Positions 1 to 7,982 of a stretch of DNA of 33,297 nucleotides are shown here, in pieces (position 1 is the first letter of the stretch; each line of letters opens with the position of its first letter). The position numbers were made by a program, and so were the translations under genes. The stretch is from Blastococcus capsensis (GTDB lineage: Bacteria; Actinomycetota; Actinomycetes; Mycobacteriales; Geodermatophilaceae). Where the stretch lies: contig NZ_JASNNW010000033.1 in assembly GCF_030165005.1 (NCBI RefSeq), forward strand, positions 1 to 33,297. Reading direction: 5' to 3'. The notes under the pieces were generated by a model. It was given only the letters and a program-made list of their open reading frames with translations, had not been told where the DNA came from and ran no database searches.

Positions 1-279
1 GTCCCCCTGCGGCGCTGAGCCCGTCCGCGATCCTCCTCGGGGAGCCTTCGGCCCCCGCTCGTCGGTCGCCACCGCGGCCAACGGCCGTCCCCCTGCGGCG
101 CTGAGCCCGTCCGCGATCCTCCTCGGGAAGCCTTCGGCCCCCGCTCGTCGGTCGCCACCGCGGCCAACGGCCGTCCCCCTGCGGCGCTGAGCCCGTCCGC
201 GATCCTCCTCGGGGAGCCTTCGGCCCCCGCTCGTCGGTCGCCACCGCGGCCAACGGCCGTCCCCCTGTGGCGCTGAGCC
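1..279. repeat. 86-bp tandem repeat, three copies plus a partial fourth
   Basis: Units begin at 1, 87, 173 and 259; the last is cut off after about 21 bases. The copies are nearly identical, with one difference seen in copy 2 (GGGAAGCC for GGGGAGCC, near 125-132) and one in the partial copy (CTGTGG for CTGCGG). The unit length is not a multiple of three, so it cannot be an in-frame peptide repeat and is most likely non-coding. Each unit contains a short GC-rich hairpin around GCCTTCGGC. The array ends about 90 bp before the promoter of the first gene. It may extend left of the window. Confidence 0.95.
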
Positions 280-371
280 GCTGCCCGTGTCCCGGACGGG
301 AGCCTCCGGGCCCCGCGACCGGGTCCACCCCGGACGGGTGCACCGCACGGCAGGCGCCGCCGCCGCGCGGC

Positions 372-377
372 TACTGT
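372..377 (+). promoter_or_regulatory. -10 hexamer TACTGT of a leaderless promoter
   Basis: TACTGT fits the actinobacterial TAnnnT consensus. It ends 8 nt before the GTG at 386, which places the predicted transcription start at or next to the start codon. No Shine-Dalgarno sequence is visible. Confidence 0.5.
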
Positions 378-385
378 CGGGAACC

Positions 386-1738
386 GTGACTGCAGCTGGT
401 ACCGAACTGACCCTGCGGCACCCGATCGAGCGGTTCACGCTGGGCAACGGCCTGCGGGTGGTCCTCGCCCCCGACCGGAGCGTGCCGGTGGTGGCGGTGA
501 GCGTCTACTACGACGTCGGGATGCGCAACGAACCCGAAGGGCGCACCGGCTTCGCCCACCTCTTCGAGCACATGATGTTCCAGGGGTCGGCCAACGTCGC
601 CAAGATGGAGCACGCCCGGCTGGTGCAGGCCGCGGGCGGCACCTTCAACGGCTCCACGCACCAGGACTACACGAACTACTTCGAGGCGCTGCCGGCCGAG
701 GCGCTGGAGCGCGCGCTGTTCCTCGAGGCCGACCGGATGGCCGCTCCGGCGATCACCGAGGAGAACCTCCGCAACCAGATCGACGTGGTGAAGGAGGAGA
801 TCCGGGTCAACGTGCTCAACCGGCCCTACGGCGCCTTCCCGTGGCTGCAGCTGCCGCAGGTCGCCTTCGACACCTTCGCCAACACCCACGACGGCTACGG
901 GTCCTTCGTCGACCTGGAATCGTCCACGGTCGACGACGCCACCGACTTCTTCTCCCGGTACTACGCGCCGGGCAACGCCGTCCTGTGCATCGGCGGAGAC
1001 CTCGACGTCGCGGAGACCGAGAAGCTGGTCCACCGCTGGTTCGGGCCCGTGCCGGCCCGCGACGTGCCGCCCCTGCCGCACACCGGCGAGCCGTCGCCCA
1101 CGGCCGTGCGTTCCGCCGTCGTGGAGGACGCCCTGGCCCCGGCTCCGGCGCTCGCCATCGGCTGGCGGGTGCCCGACCCGGTCGGCGACTTCGACTCCTA
1201 CCTCGGCACCGTGCTCCTGGCCGAGCTGCTCAGCGAGGGCGACGCCTCACGCCTCGAGCGCCGGCTGATCCACGACGACCGGATCGCCATCGCGCAGAGC
1301 AGCTACGTCGGGCTGTTCGGCGACCCCTTCGACGTCCGCGACGCGACGCTGCTCACCACGCAGGTGCACCACCCGGCCGCCGTGCCCGCCGACCGGGTCA
1401 TGGCCGCGGTGCACGAGGAGGTCGCCCGGATCGCCCAGGACGGCGTCGAGACCGCCGAACTGCGCCGGGTCCAGGCCCGCGTCGAGGCGCAGCTGCTCCA
1501 GCAGGCCGACTCGGTGCTCGGCCGCACCCTCGCCTTCGCCGCGGCCGAGCTCGTCCACGGGCGCGCCGAGCTGGCCGGCGAGCTCGCCGCCCGGCTCGCC
1601 GCCGTGTCGCCGGAGGCCGTCCGGACGGCCGCCCGCGGGCTGGACCCGGGCACCGCCGCGGTGCTCGAGCTGCGACCGGCGGGGAGGCCGCCCATGAGTG
1701 CCGGAGGCGCCGGTTCCCCACTGGAGGTGCGTCGATGA
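386..1738 (+). CDS. M16 family zinc metallopeptidase, catalytic subunit
   Basis: A 450-aa insulinase-type (M16B) peptidase. The inverted zinc motif HLFEH (HxxEH, residues 58-62) is intact and is followed by the expected Glu-rich helix (VVKEEIR), so this is the catalytic member of the pair. Family members cleave short peptides in a two-subunit clamshell. I start at GTG 386 and not GTG 287, because homology to the family begins at the N-terminal strand FTLGNGLRVVL and a -10 box lies just upstream; the extra 33 residues look like translated intergenic DNA. The stop overlaps the start of the next gene (ATGA), so translation is probably coupled. The natural substrate is unknown. Confidence 0.93.
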   Translation: MTAAGTELTLRHPIERFTLGNGLRVVLAPDRSVPVVAVSVYYDVGMRNEPEGRTGFAHLFEHMMFQGSANVAKMEHARLVQAAGGTFNGSTHQDYTNYFEALPAEALERALFLEADRMAAPAITEENLRNQIDVVKEEIRVNVLNRPYGAFPWLQLPQVAFDTFANTHDGYGSFVDLESSTVDDATDFFSRYYAPGNAVLCIGGDLDVAETEKLVHRWFGPVPARDVPPLPHTGEPSPTAVRSAVVEDALAPAPALAIGWRVPDPVGDFDSYLGTVLLAELLSEGDASRLERRLIHDDRIAIAQSSYVGLFGDPFDVRDATLLTTQVHHPAAVPADRVMAAVHEEVARIAQDGVETAELRRVQARVEAQLLQQADSVLGRTLAFAAAELVHGRAELAGELAARLAAVSPEAVRTAARGLDPGTAAVLELRPAGRPPMSAGGAGSPLEVRR

Positions 1739-3099
1739 CCGCGACCCAGGAATCCCCGCTGATCCCGTCGCTGGGCGAGCCCCGGCCCTACCCGGTCCCG
1801 GTGGTCGAGGAGACCACGCTGCCCACCGGGCTGCGCGTCGTCGTGGTGCCCCGGCCAGGGGTGCCGCTGGTCGAGCTGCGGTTGCGGGTGCCGTTCGCCT
1901 CGCCCAGCGCGCGCAACGCGGGCGTGCACGCGGCCCGCGGCGCCGTCCTGTCCGGTGCGGTGCTGCTGGGCACGGAGAAGCACGACCAGACCGGCATCGC
2001 CCAGCTGCTGCAGAGCCACGGTGCGGAGCTGTCGGTCAGCACGGACGCCGACCGGCTCGTCTTCGGCACGACCCTGCTGCCCGGCGGCCTCGGGCCCGTC
2101 CTCGGCCTGCTCGCCGAGCTGCTCACCGAAGCCAGCTACCCGGCCGGTCAGGTCGACGGCGAGCGCGACCGGCTGGCCGAGCGGATCGCGATCGCCCGCA
2201 CCCAGCCCGGCACCATCGCCCGCTCCGCGCTGGCCGCCCGCCGCTACGGCGCCCACCCGTACGCGATCGGTCTGCCCGACGCCGACCTGGTGTCCGCGGT
2301 CCGCGCGCCGGCGCTGCGGCGCCTGCACCGGGAGCGGGTGGTGCCGGCCGGGAGCATCCTCGTCCTGGTCGGCGACGTCGACCCCCGGGCCGCGGTGGAC
2401 ACGGTGGCCACGGCCCTCGGCGGCTGGACGGCGACCGGCAAGGCGGTGGAGACCCCGCCGGTCGGCGACCAGCGGGCGCCGGGCGTCGAGCTGGTCGACC
2501 GCCCCGGTGCGGTGCAGTCCAACCTCCGGCTGGGCGGCCCGGCCCCCGGCCGCACCGATCCCGACCTGCCCGCGGCGCGGCTCGCAGCGATGGTCTACGG
2601 CGGCTACTTCTCCTCACGGCTCGTGGAGAACATCCGCGAGCGGCGGGGGTACAGCTACAGCCCGCGCAGCGCCGTCGAGCACCAGCGGGCCGCGTCGTCC
2701 TTCCTGGTGGAGGCCGACGTCGCCACCGAAGTCACTGGCCCGGCCCTGCTGGAAACGCTCTACGAGCTGGGCCGCATGGCGCTGACGCCGGTCACCGAGG
2801 CGGAGCTGGACGCCGCCCGCCGCTACGTCCTCGGCAGCATGGCGCTGTCCACGTCGACCCATGCGGGCCTGGCCAGCACGCTCTCGGCGCTGCTGGGCTC
2901 GGGGTTGCCGGCCGACTGGCTGACCGCCCACCAGCGCGACCTCACCGCCGTCACGGTCGAGGAGGTGCAGGCGGCCGCCGCCCGCTACCTGGCGCCGGAG
3001 AAGCTCACCGCGGTCGTCGTCGGCGACGCCGGCCGGGTCGCCGCCGGACTCGGGACCCTGGCACCGGTCACCGTCACCGGGGGCGGCGGGGAGGCGTGA
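1735..3099 (+). CDS. M16 family peptidase-like protein, non-catalytic subunit
   Basis: A 454-aa M16 homologue. Where the catalytic subunit has HxxEH, this protein has HAARG within GVHAARGAVLSG, so zinc ligands are missing. It retains the substrate-side Arg/Tyr region (SSRLVENIRERRGYSYSP) typical of the non-catalytic half of M16B heterodimers. Together with the preceding gene it probably forms one active heterodimer, as in the mitochondrial processing peptidase arrangement. The ATG overlaps the upstream stop and has GGAGG at 1722-1726. The stop overlaps the GTG of nudC. Family and lack of the motif are seen directly; the partnership is inferred from adjacency and complementary motifs. Confidence 0.92.
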   Translation: MTATQESPLIPSLGEPRPYPVPVVEETTLPTGLRVVVVPRPGVPLVELRLRVPFASPSARNAGVHAARGAVLSGAVLLGTEKHDQTGIAQLLQSHGAELSVSTDADRLVFGTTLLPGGLGPVLGLLAELLTEASYPAGQVDGERDRLAERIAIARTQPGTIARSALAARRYGAHPYAIGLPDADLVSAVRAPALRRLHRERVVPAGSILVLVGDVDPRAAVDTVATALGGWTATGKAVETPPVGDQRAPGVELVDRPGAVQSNLRLGGPAPGRTDPDLPAARLAAMVYGGYFSSRLVENIRERRGYSYSPRSAVEHQRAASSFLVEADVATEVTGPALLETLYELGRMALTPVTEAELDAARRYVLGSMALSTSTHAGLASTLSALLGSGLPADWLTAHQRDLTAVTVEEVQAAAARYLAPEKLTAVVVGDAGRVAAGLGTLAPVTVTGGGGEA

Positions 3100-3986
3100 C
3101 CGGCGGGCCGGGCACCGGCGGGGGGCCGCTGCTGTCGCGGACCGCGCACGACCGGGCGCATCTCGCCCGGCTGCTGCCCGACCCCGCCGCGGGGCGTCCC
3201 GTCCGGGTGCTCACGGTCGACGCCACCCGCGCCGTGCCGGTGCTCGAGCACCCGTCCGGCCCACGGTTGGTGTGGGACGAGCGGCCCTCGCTGCCGGTCG
3301 GTGGGGTGTATCTCGGCGAGGCCGACGGCGTGCCCTACGCCGCGGTCCGCGGCGAGCGCTCGCTCACCGTCGACGGCCGGCCCGTGGACCGGTGGGCCGG
3401 CCTGCGTGACCTGGGCGCGGAACTGGACGACCTGGACGGCGGCCTGCTCGCCCAGGCCATCGGCATCCTGGAATGGCACGAGCGGCACCGGTTCAGTCCG
3501 CTCACCGGGGCGCCGACCACCGTGGAGCGGGCCGGCTGGACGCAGCGCGACCCGACGACCGGCGCCGAGTTCTTCCCCCGCGTCGACCCCGCCGTGATCA
3601 TGCTGGTCCACGACGGGGCCGACCGCGTGGTGCTCGGCCGGCAGGCGGTCTGGCCGCCCGGGCGCTTCTCCATCCTGGCCGGGTTCGTCGAGCCGGGGGA
3701 GTCGGCCGAGGCCGCCGTCGCCCGCGAGGTCGAGGAGGAGGTCGGGCTGCGGGTCACCGACGTGCGCTACGTCGCCAGCCAGCCGTGGCCCTTCCCGCAG
3801 TCGCTGATGCTCGGCTTCGTGGCCCGCGTCGACGGCGACCAGGAGATCCGGATCGATCCGACCGAGATCGAGGAGGCGCGCTGGTTCACCCGGGACGAGC
3901 TGCGGGCGCCGGACGGGCAGCTCGCGGTGCCGCCGTCGATCTCGATCGCCCGCCACGTCCTCGACCGCTGGTTGAAGGACGACTGA
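3096..3986 (+). CDS. nudC: NAD(+) diphosphatase NudC-like Nudix hydrolase
   Basis: A 296-aa Nudix protein. The Nudix box GFVEPGESAEAAVAREVEEE matches GX5EX7REUXEE, and the NudC signature SQPWPFPQS follows it, which separates NADH/NAD-cap hydrolases from other Nudix proteins. NudC enzymes hydrolyse NAD(H) to NMN(H) and AMP and can remove NAD caps from RNA. The zinc-ribbon cysteines of E. coli NudC are absent: the first pair position reads FSPLTGAP and the second RDPTTGAEFF. The whole protein contains no cysteine. Its GTG start overlaps the TGA of the M16 gene, so it is the third gene of the operon. A hairpin starts two bases after the stop. Confidence 0.9.
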   Translation: MTGGPGTGGGPLLSRTAHDRAHLARLLPDPAAGRPVRVLTVDATRAVPVLEHPSGPRLVWDERPSLPVGGVYLGEADGVPYAAVRGERSLTVDGRPVDRWAGLRDLGAELDDLDGGLLAQAIGILEWHERHRFSPLTGAPTTVERAGWTQRDPTTGAEFFPRVDPAVIMLVHDGADRVVLGRQAVWPPGRFSILAGFVEPGESAEAAVAREVEEEVGLRVTDVRYVASQPWPFPQSLMLGFVARVDGDQEIRIDPTEIEEARWFTRDELRAPDGQLAVPPSISIARHVLDRWLKDD

Positions 3987-3987
3987 A

Positions 3988-4043
3988 GGACCCCGCTGCC
4001 CCCCACCGCTCGCAGGCTCGCGGCGGGCCCCTGCAGCGGGGCC
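3988..4043 (+). terminator. Hairpin element copy 1 after nudC
   Basis: Arms 3988-3999 and 4033-4043 pair along 11 bp with one bulged A in the 5' arm. It starts two bases after the nudC stop and lies between convergent genes, so it probably terminates transcription of the operon. There is no strong U tract. It belongs to a dispersed family with copies at 11807-11862 and 17271-17325. Confidence 0.7.
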
Positions 4044-4050
4044 GTTCCAG

Positions 4051-4767
4051 CTAGCCGGCAGCCCAGCGGCCGGCCAGGACGAGTGCCGGCCGGTCGGGGT
4101 GGTCGGCGAGCACCACGGCGTCGGCCAGTGCGGCGGGGTCGACCTCGTCGTCGTAGCGGTCGTAGGCCGGCAGGGCCCAGGCCTGCTCCGGCGGGGTGCG
4201 CCGGCGCCGTGCGGCCGGCGACATCCGCAGGTGCACCACGACGTCGAACGCCAGCCCGACCCCTTGCAGCAGTGCCCCGGGGACCAGCAGCACGGCCCCG
4301 TCCGGGAGCGGTACCCGCGGGAGCCGGGCGGCCCGGTCACGCGCGGTGTCCCACAGCACGGGCAGGTACTCCCCGGAACCGCCCGGCCCGGTCGGCGCGA
4401 GCACCTCCCGGTCGATCGCGCCGACGTCGAGCCAGTCGGTGTACCGGGCGTCGGGGTCGGTGCGGCCGTGCTCGAGCCGCAGCGATGCCGGCCGGTAGAA
4501 CCCGGTGGCGGGGACGACGACGGCGGCCCGCCCCAGTGCGGGTAGTCGATCGGCGATCGCCGCGGCCAGCACGTCGGGATCGGCGACCTCCGGACCGTCG
4601 ACGGCCACGCGCAGGGCGACTGCACCCGCTTCCGCGGCGGTCTCCGCCAGCAGGACGGCGAGACGGTCGGCGAGGGCCTCCGGGGAGAGCGGCTCCGGAC
4701 GGGTCAGGACCGGCCGTCCGCTGCGGCGACGGCGCCGCTGACCATCCGCATCACTCGTGGCACGCAC
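4051..4767 (-). CDS. Uridine-kinase-like protein with degenerate P-loop
   Basis: A 238-aa protein resembling actinobacterial proteins usually annotated as uridine kinase (P-loop NTPase fold). It has the pattern of a kinase N-terminus (VALRVAVDGPE), but the Walker A GxxxxGKS/T is not present: the sequence reads DGPEVADPDVLA. The downstream part keeps family-like features (DWLDVGAIDREVLAP, VLLVPGALLQGVGLAFDVVVHL). Nucleoside kinase activity is therefore doubtful. The only in-frame start I can find is GTG 4767, which overlaps the ANTAR gene by 64 bp, so it is the third gene of the mycoredoxin operon. It converges on nudC. Confidence 0.6.
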   Translation of the reverse strand: MRATSDADGQRRRRRSGRPVLTRPEPLSPEALADRLAVLLAETAAEAGAVALRVAVDGPEVADPDVLAAAIADRLPALGRAAVVVPATGFYRPASLRLEHGRTDPDARYTDWLDVGAIDREVLAPTGPGGSGEYLPVLWDTARDRAARLPRVPLPDGAVLLVPGALLQGVGLAFDVVVHLRMSPAARRRRTPPEQAWALPAYDRYDDEVDPAALADAVVLADHPDRPALVLAGRWAAG

Positions 4768-5351
4768 GTCGTCACGGCGACCGGCGCAGAGCCCTCGGCG
4801 CAGTCGGGCGCGACGGCGTCGGGGACCAGACCGTCGAGCACCTCACGGGCGAGCTCGGCGACGGGCCGCCCCTGGGTGCGCGCCTCCCGGCGCAGCGTCT
4901 CGAACGCCGTGCGCGGGCTCGAGCCGTGCCGCTCCGCGAGCACGCCGATCGCCCGCTCGGTGGACACCCGGGCGGCGAGCGCATGCTCGAGCTGCGCGAC
5001 GGTGCGCTCCAGGGCGGCGATCCGCGCGTCGACCGGGTCGCTGTCGGCCGGGGCGGTCACCGGCCCGCGTGCCGAGCGCCTGGCCGTGCGGTCGGGCTCG
5101 GGGAGCGCGCCCCGTTCCTCGGCCACCAGGTCGGCCAGCGTCATGCCCTCGACCAGACCGTCCACGCGCTCACCCGGGAAGGCGTCGTCCGACAACGGGA
5201 CGACGACCCACCCCCGCGAGGTGCGGGTGACGGCGACCGGAGAGCCGTCGGTGAGCGGGCACCCGGTTCCCGCGGGACGGCGAGCGGCGTCCGGAAACGC
5301 CCACTCGTCGGGCTCCTCGGGCGGCCGGGGACCGGGGACCACGTACCTCAC
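4704..5351 (-). CDS. ANTAR-domain protein
   Basis: A 215-aa protein with an ANTAR-type RNA-binding domain at about residues 110-175 (VSTERAIGVLAERHGSSPRT followed by AFETLRREARTQG), preceded by a coiled-coil-like helix (IAALERTVAQLEHAL). ANTAR domains bind paired stem-loops and act as antiterminators. The N-terminal ~100 residues have a small beta-rich part (VAVTRTSRGWVVVPL) that I do not recognise; no GAF or receiver domain is visible. GTG 5351 overlaps the mycoredoxin stop (GTGA), so the two are translationally coupled. A longer ORF upstream in this frame is rejected because it only overlaps mycoredoxin. No ANTAR target (paired hexaloop stems) was recognised in the window. Confidence 0.8.
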   Translation of the reverse strand: MRYVVPGPRPPEEPDEWAFPDAARRPAGTGCPLTDGSPVAVTRTSRGWVVVPLSDDAFPGERVDGLVEGMTLADLVAEERGALPEPDRTARRSARGPVTAPADSDPVDARIAALERTVAQLEHALAARVSTERAIGVLAERHGSSPRTAFETLRREARTQGRPVAELAREVLDGLVPDAVAPDCAEGSAPVAVTTCVPRVMRMVSGAVAAADGRS

Positions 5352-5614
5352 GCCTCCGGGAGCCGGGCCAGCTGGGATCTGACGGCGTCGATGCTCGGGT
5401 TGGTCAGTGCGCTGCCGTCGGCGAACACCAGCGTGGGCACGGTGCGGTTGCCCCCGTTGGCCGCCACGACGATCTCCGCAGCCTGCGGGTCGGCCTCGAT
5501 GTCGACCTCCGCGAACTCGATGCCCTCGCGCTGCATGAGCTTCTTGAGCCGCACGCAGTAACCGCACCACGTGGTGGTGTACATCGTGACGGCAGCGCCG
5601 GGGGTGGTGGTCAT
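5348..5614 (-). CDS. Mycoredoxin / glutaredoxin-like protein
   Basis: An 88-aa thioredoxin-fold protein. The active site TTTWCGYCVRLK has the CGYC dithiol near the N-terminus and the cis-Pro segment GNRTVPTLVF is present, as in mycoredoxin-1, which reduces mycothiol mixed disulfides in actinobacteria. ATG 5614 is chosen because the family starts just before the first beta strand (AVTMYTTTWC) and GGGAG lies upstream; the 30-residue extension to 5704 has no homology. It is the first gene of a minus-strand operon and diverges from uvrD2, matching the mycobacterial neighbourhood. Confidence 0.93.
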   Translation of the reverse strand: MTTTPGAAVTMYTTTWCGYCVRLKKLMQREGIEFAEVDIEADPQAAEIVVAANGGNRTVPTLVFADGSALTNPSIDAVRSQLARLPEA

Positions 5615-5796
5615 CGCGGGGAGTCTCCCTGTTCGTGCCTGGCGGGTCCAGCCCCGGAACGGGGTGGCGTGCTGTGTGCATCCCAACGTGTCATCCCTGG
5701 GCATGCTTCCCGCCGGGTGTCGGTGCCGGCTGGGAGGATCGTGCCGGGCCGGACAGGTCCGGCGGAAAGGGCGCAGGGACGGGAGGCACGGCGGAG

Positions 5797-7791
5797 ATGG
5801 CGCATGCGGACGCGGAGGCCGTCCTGGCCGGCCTCGACGACGAGCAGCGCGCGGCGGCGCAGGCGGTGTCGGGCCCGGTCTGCATCCTCGCCGGTGCCGG
5901 CACGGGGAAGACCCGCACGATCACGCACCGCATCGCCTTCGGCGTCCACGCCGGGACCTACGTGCCCGAGCAGGTGCTCGCCGTGACGTTCACCGCGCGG
6001 GCCGCAGGGGAGCTGCGTGCCCGGCTGGCCGCCCTCGACGTCGGCGGGGTTCAGGCGCGCACCTTCCACGCCGCGGCCATGCGCCAGCTGCGGTACTTCG
6101 CGCCGCGCGTGCTCGGCGGGCCGATGCCCGGGCTGATCGAGAACAAGCTGCGCGTGGTCGCCTCCGCGGCGGCCCGCAACCGGCTCACCACCGACCGCGC
6201 CAGCCTGCGGGACCTCGCCAGTGAGATCGAGTGGGCGAAGACGACGCTGGCCACGCCCGAGGACTACCCGGCCCGGGCCAGGGCGGCCGGGCGGGAGGCG
6301 CCCTTCGAGCCGGCCGCGGTGGCCGCCGTCTACGCCAGCTACGAATCGGCCAAGCAGCGGGACGGGGCGCTGGACTTCGAGGACCTGCTCCTGGTCACCG
6401 CGTACGCGCTCGAGGAGCATCCCGACGTCGCCCGGCAGGTGCGCGCGCAGTACCGCCACTTCGTCGTCGACGAGTACCAGGACGTCAACCCGCTGCAGCA
6501 GCGGCTGCTCGATGCCTGGCTCGGCGGCCGGGCCGACATCTGCGTCGTGGGCGACCCGAACCAGACCATCTACTCCTTCACCGGGGCCGATCCCGACTAC
6601 CTGCTGGGGTTCGCCGACCGCTATCCCGACGCCGCCGTGGTGAAGCTGGAACGCGACTACCGCTCCACGCCGCAGGTGGTCGGCCTGGCGAACCGGTTGA
6701 TCGGTCAGGCGCCCAAGCGCAAGGGCCTCCCCGGGTTGCGCCTGCTCGGTCAGCGGGCGGGCGGCCCCGAGCCCACGTTCGTCGAGCACCCCGACGAGCC
6801 GGCCGAGGCCGCCGCGGTCGCGGCGCGGTGCAAGGCGCTCGTCGACGACGGCACGCCCGCCGCCGAGATCGCGGTCCTCTTCCGGATCAACGCGCAGTCG
6901 CAGGTGTACGAGTCGGCGCTGGCCGACGTCGGGGTGCCGTACGTCCTCAAGGGCGGCGAGCGGTTCTTCGAGCGGCCCGAGGTCCGCGAGGCGGTCCTGC
7001 TGCTGCGCGGCGCGGCGGCCGGTGGCAACGAGCCCGGCATGCTCGTGCCCGCAGTCCGCGACGTGCTGGCATCGGTCGGCTGGGCCGAGCACCGGCCGCC
7101 GCCCGGGGGAGCGGCGCGCGACCGCTGGCAGTCGCTGGCCGCGCTGGTCGACCTCGCCGTCGACCTGGTCGCCGAGCACCCGTCGCTGGACCTGGCCGGC
7201 TTCGTCACCCACCTGGCCGAGCGGGCCGACGCCCAGCACGCGCCCACCGTCCAGGGCGTCACGCTCGCCTCGATGCACGCCGCCAAGGGCCTGGAGTGGG
7301 ACGTCGTCTTCGTCGTCGGCCTGGTCGACGGCGTGCTGCCCATCGCGCAGTCGCTGAGCCGTCCGGAGGCCGTGGAGGAGGAGCGTCGGCTGCTGTACGT
7401 GGCGGTCACCCGCGCCCGCGAGCAGCTCACCCTGTCGTGGTCCCTGGCCCGCAATCCGGGGGGCCGCCGTTCCCGGCCGCGCAGCCGGTACCTCGACGGG
7501 CTGGCGCCGGACTCCGGGCCCACCGCCCCGCCGGCCCGCCGCCCGGCCAAGCGCGCCAAGGTGGTGCTGGAGGGGGAGGCCGGCGAGCTGTTCGAGCGGC
7601 TCCGGGCCTGGCGCAGCCAGGCCGCCCAGTCGGCGTCGGTCCCGGCATACGTCGTCTTCACCGACGCGACCCTGCAGGCCATCGCCGAGAGCCGCCCCGC
7701 CAGTCTGCGGGAGCTGTCGGGGCTGCCCGGCATCGGTGCCCGGAAGCTCGAGCTCTACGGCGAGGACGTGCTGGCCGCCGTCAGCAGCTGA
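5797..7791 (+). CDS. uvrD2: UvrD2-type superfamily 1 DNA helicase with HRDC domain
   Basis: A 664-aa SF1A helicase. Visible motifs: Walker A GAGTGKT (33-39), motif II region VVDEYQDVNP, motif III GDPNQTIYSFTGAD, motif IV LERDYRST, motif V SMHAAKGLEWDVVFVVG and motif VI RRLLYVAVTRAREQL. The C-terminus carries an HRDC domain (VPAYVVFTDATLQAIAE, LSGLPGIGARKLELYGEDVL), the mark of UvrD2. In mycobacterial UvrD2 a tetracysteine module joins helicase and HRDC; here that linker (about residues 570-600) has no cysteines. ATG 5797 has GGGAGG at 5781-5786. Role: 3'-5' unwinding in DNA repair. It lies between mycoredoxin and whiB7, as in mycobacteria. Confidence 0.93.
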   Translation: MAHADAEAVLAGLDDEQRAAAQAVSGPVCILAGAGTGKTRTITHRIAFGVHAGTYVPEQVLAVTFTARAAGELRARLAALDVGGVQARTFHAAAMRQLRYFAPRVLGGPMPGLIENKLRVVASAAARNRLTTDRASLRDLASEIEWAKTTLATPEDYPARARAAGREAPFEPAAVAAVYASYESAKQRDGALDFEDLLLVTAYALEEHPDVARQVRAQYRHFVVDEYQDVNPLQQRLLDAWLGGRADICVVGDPNQTIYSFTGADPDYLLGFADRYPDAAVVKLERDYRSTPQVVGLANRLIGQAPKRKGLPGLRLLGQRAGGPEPTFVEHPDEPAEAAAVAARCKALVDDGTPAAEIAVLFRINAQSQVYESALADVGVPYVLKGGERFFERPEVREAVLLLRGAAAGGNEPGMLVPAVRDVLASVGWAEHRPPPGGAARDRWQSLAALVDLAVDLVAEHPSLDLAGFVTHLAERADAQHAPTVQGVTLASMHAAKGLEWDVVFVVGLVDGVLPIAQSLSRPEAVEEERRLLYVAVTRAREQLTLSWSLARNPGGRRSRPRSRYLDGLAPDSGPTAPPARRPAKRAKVVLEGEAGELFERLRAWRSQAAQSASVPAYVVFTDATLQAIAESRPASLRELSGLPGIGARKLELYGEDVLAAVSS

Positions 7792-7871
7792 TCGGGCAGG
7801 CCCGCGCCGGAGCCGGGGGTGACGGCAGGCCGTTCCAGAACCGGTAGGGACGCCGAGTCGGAGGAAACGTC

Positions 7872-7911
7872 GTTAATTCGATTGACCCCCGATCCGGGGC
7901 CGCCCTAGTGT
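7872..7911 (+). promoter_or_regulatory. whiB7 promoter with AT-rich WhiB7-type box
   Basis: -35 TTGACC (7882-7887), 18-nt spacer, -10 TAGTGT (7906-7911). An unusually AT-rich stretch (GTTAATTCGAT, 7872-7882) abuts the -35. In mycobacteria and streptomycetes WhiB7/WblC binds AT-rich DNA just upstream of the -35 through its AT-hook and activates its own promoter, so this looks like an autoregulated site. The elements are seen; the binding is inferred. Confidence 0.75.
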
Positions 7912-7982
7912 CCCGTTCCACACCCGCTGCACCACCGTGCACGCCCGGCCGGTGCGCAGAGAGAGGAAGGGGGGCACCCGCG

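Noticed and set aside
1..279. Possible CRISPR array
   Set aside because: The 86-bp units are contiguous with no unique spacers and there are no cas genes.
2985..4625. 546-codon minus-strand open frame
   Set aside because: Low-complexity Pro/Arg/Gly sequence antisense to nudC and in another frame of the kinase-like gene.
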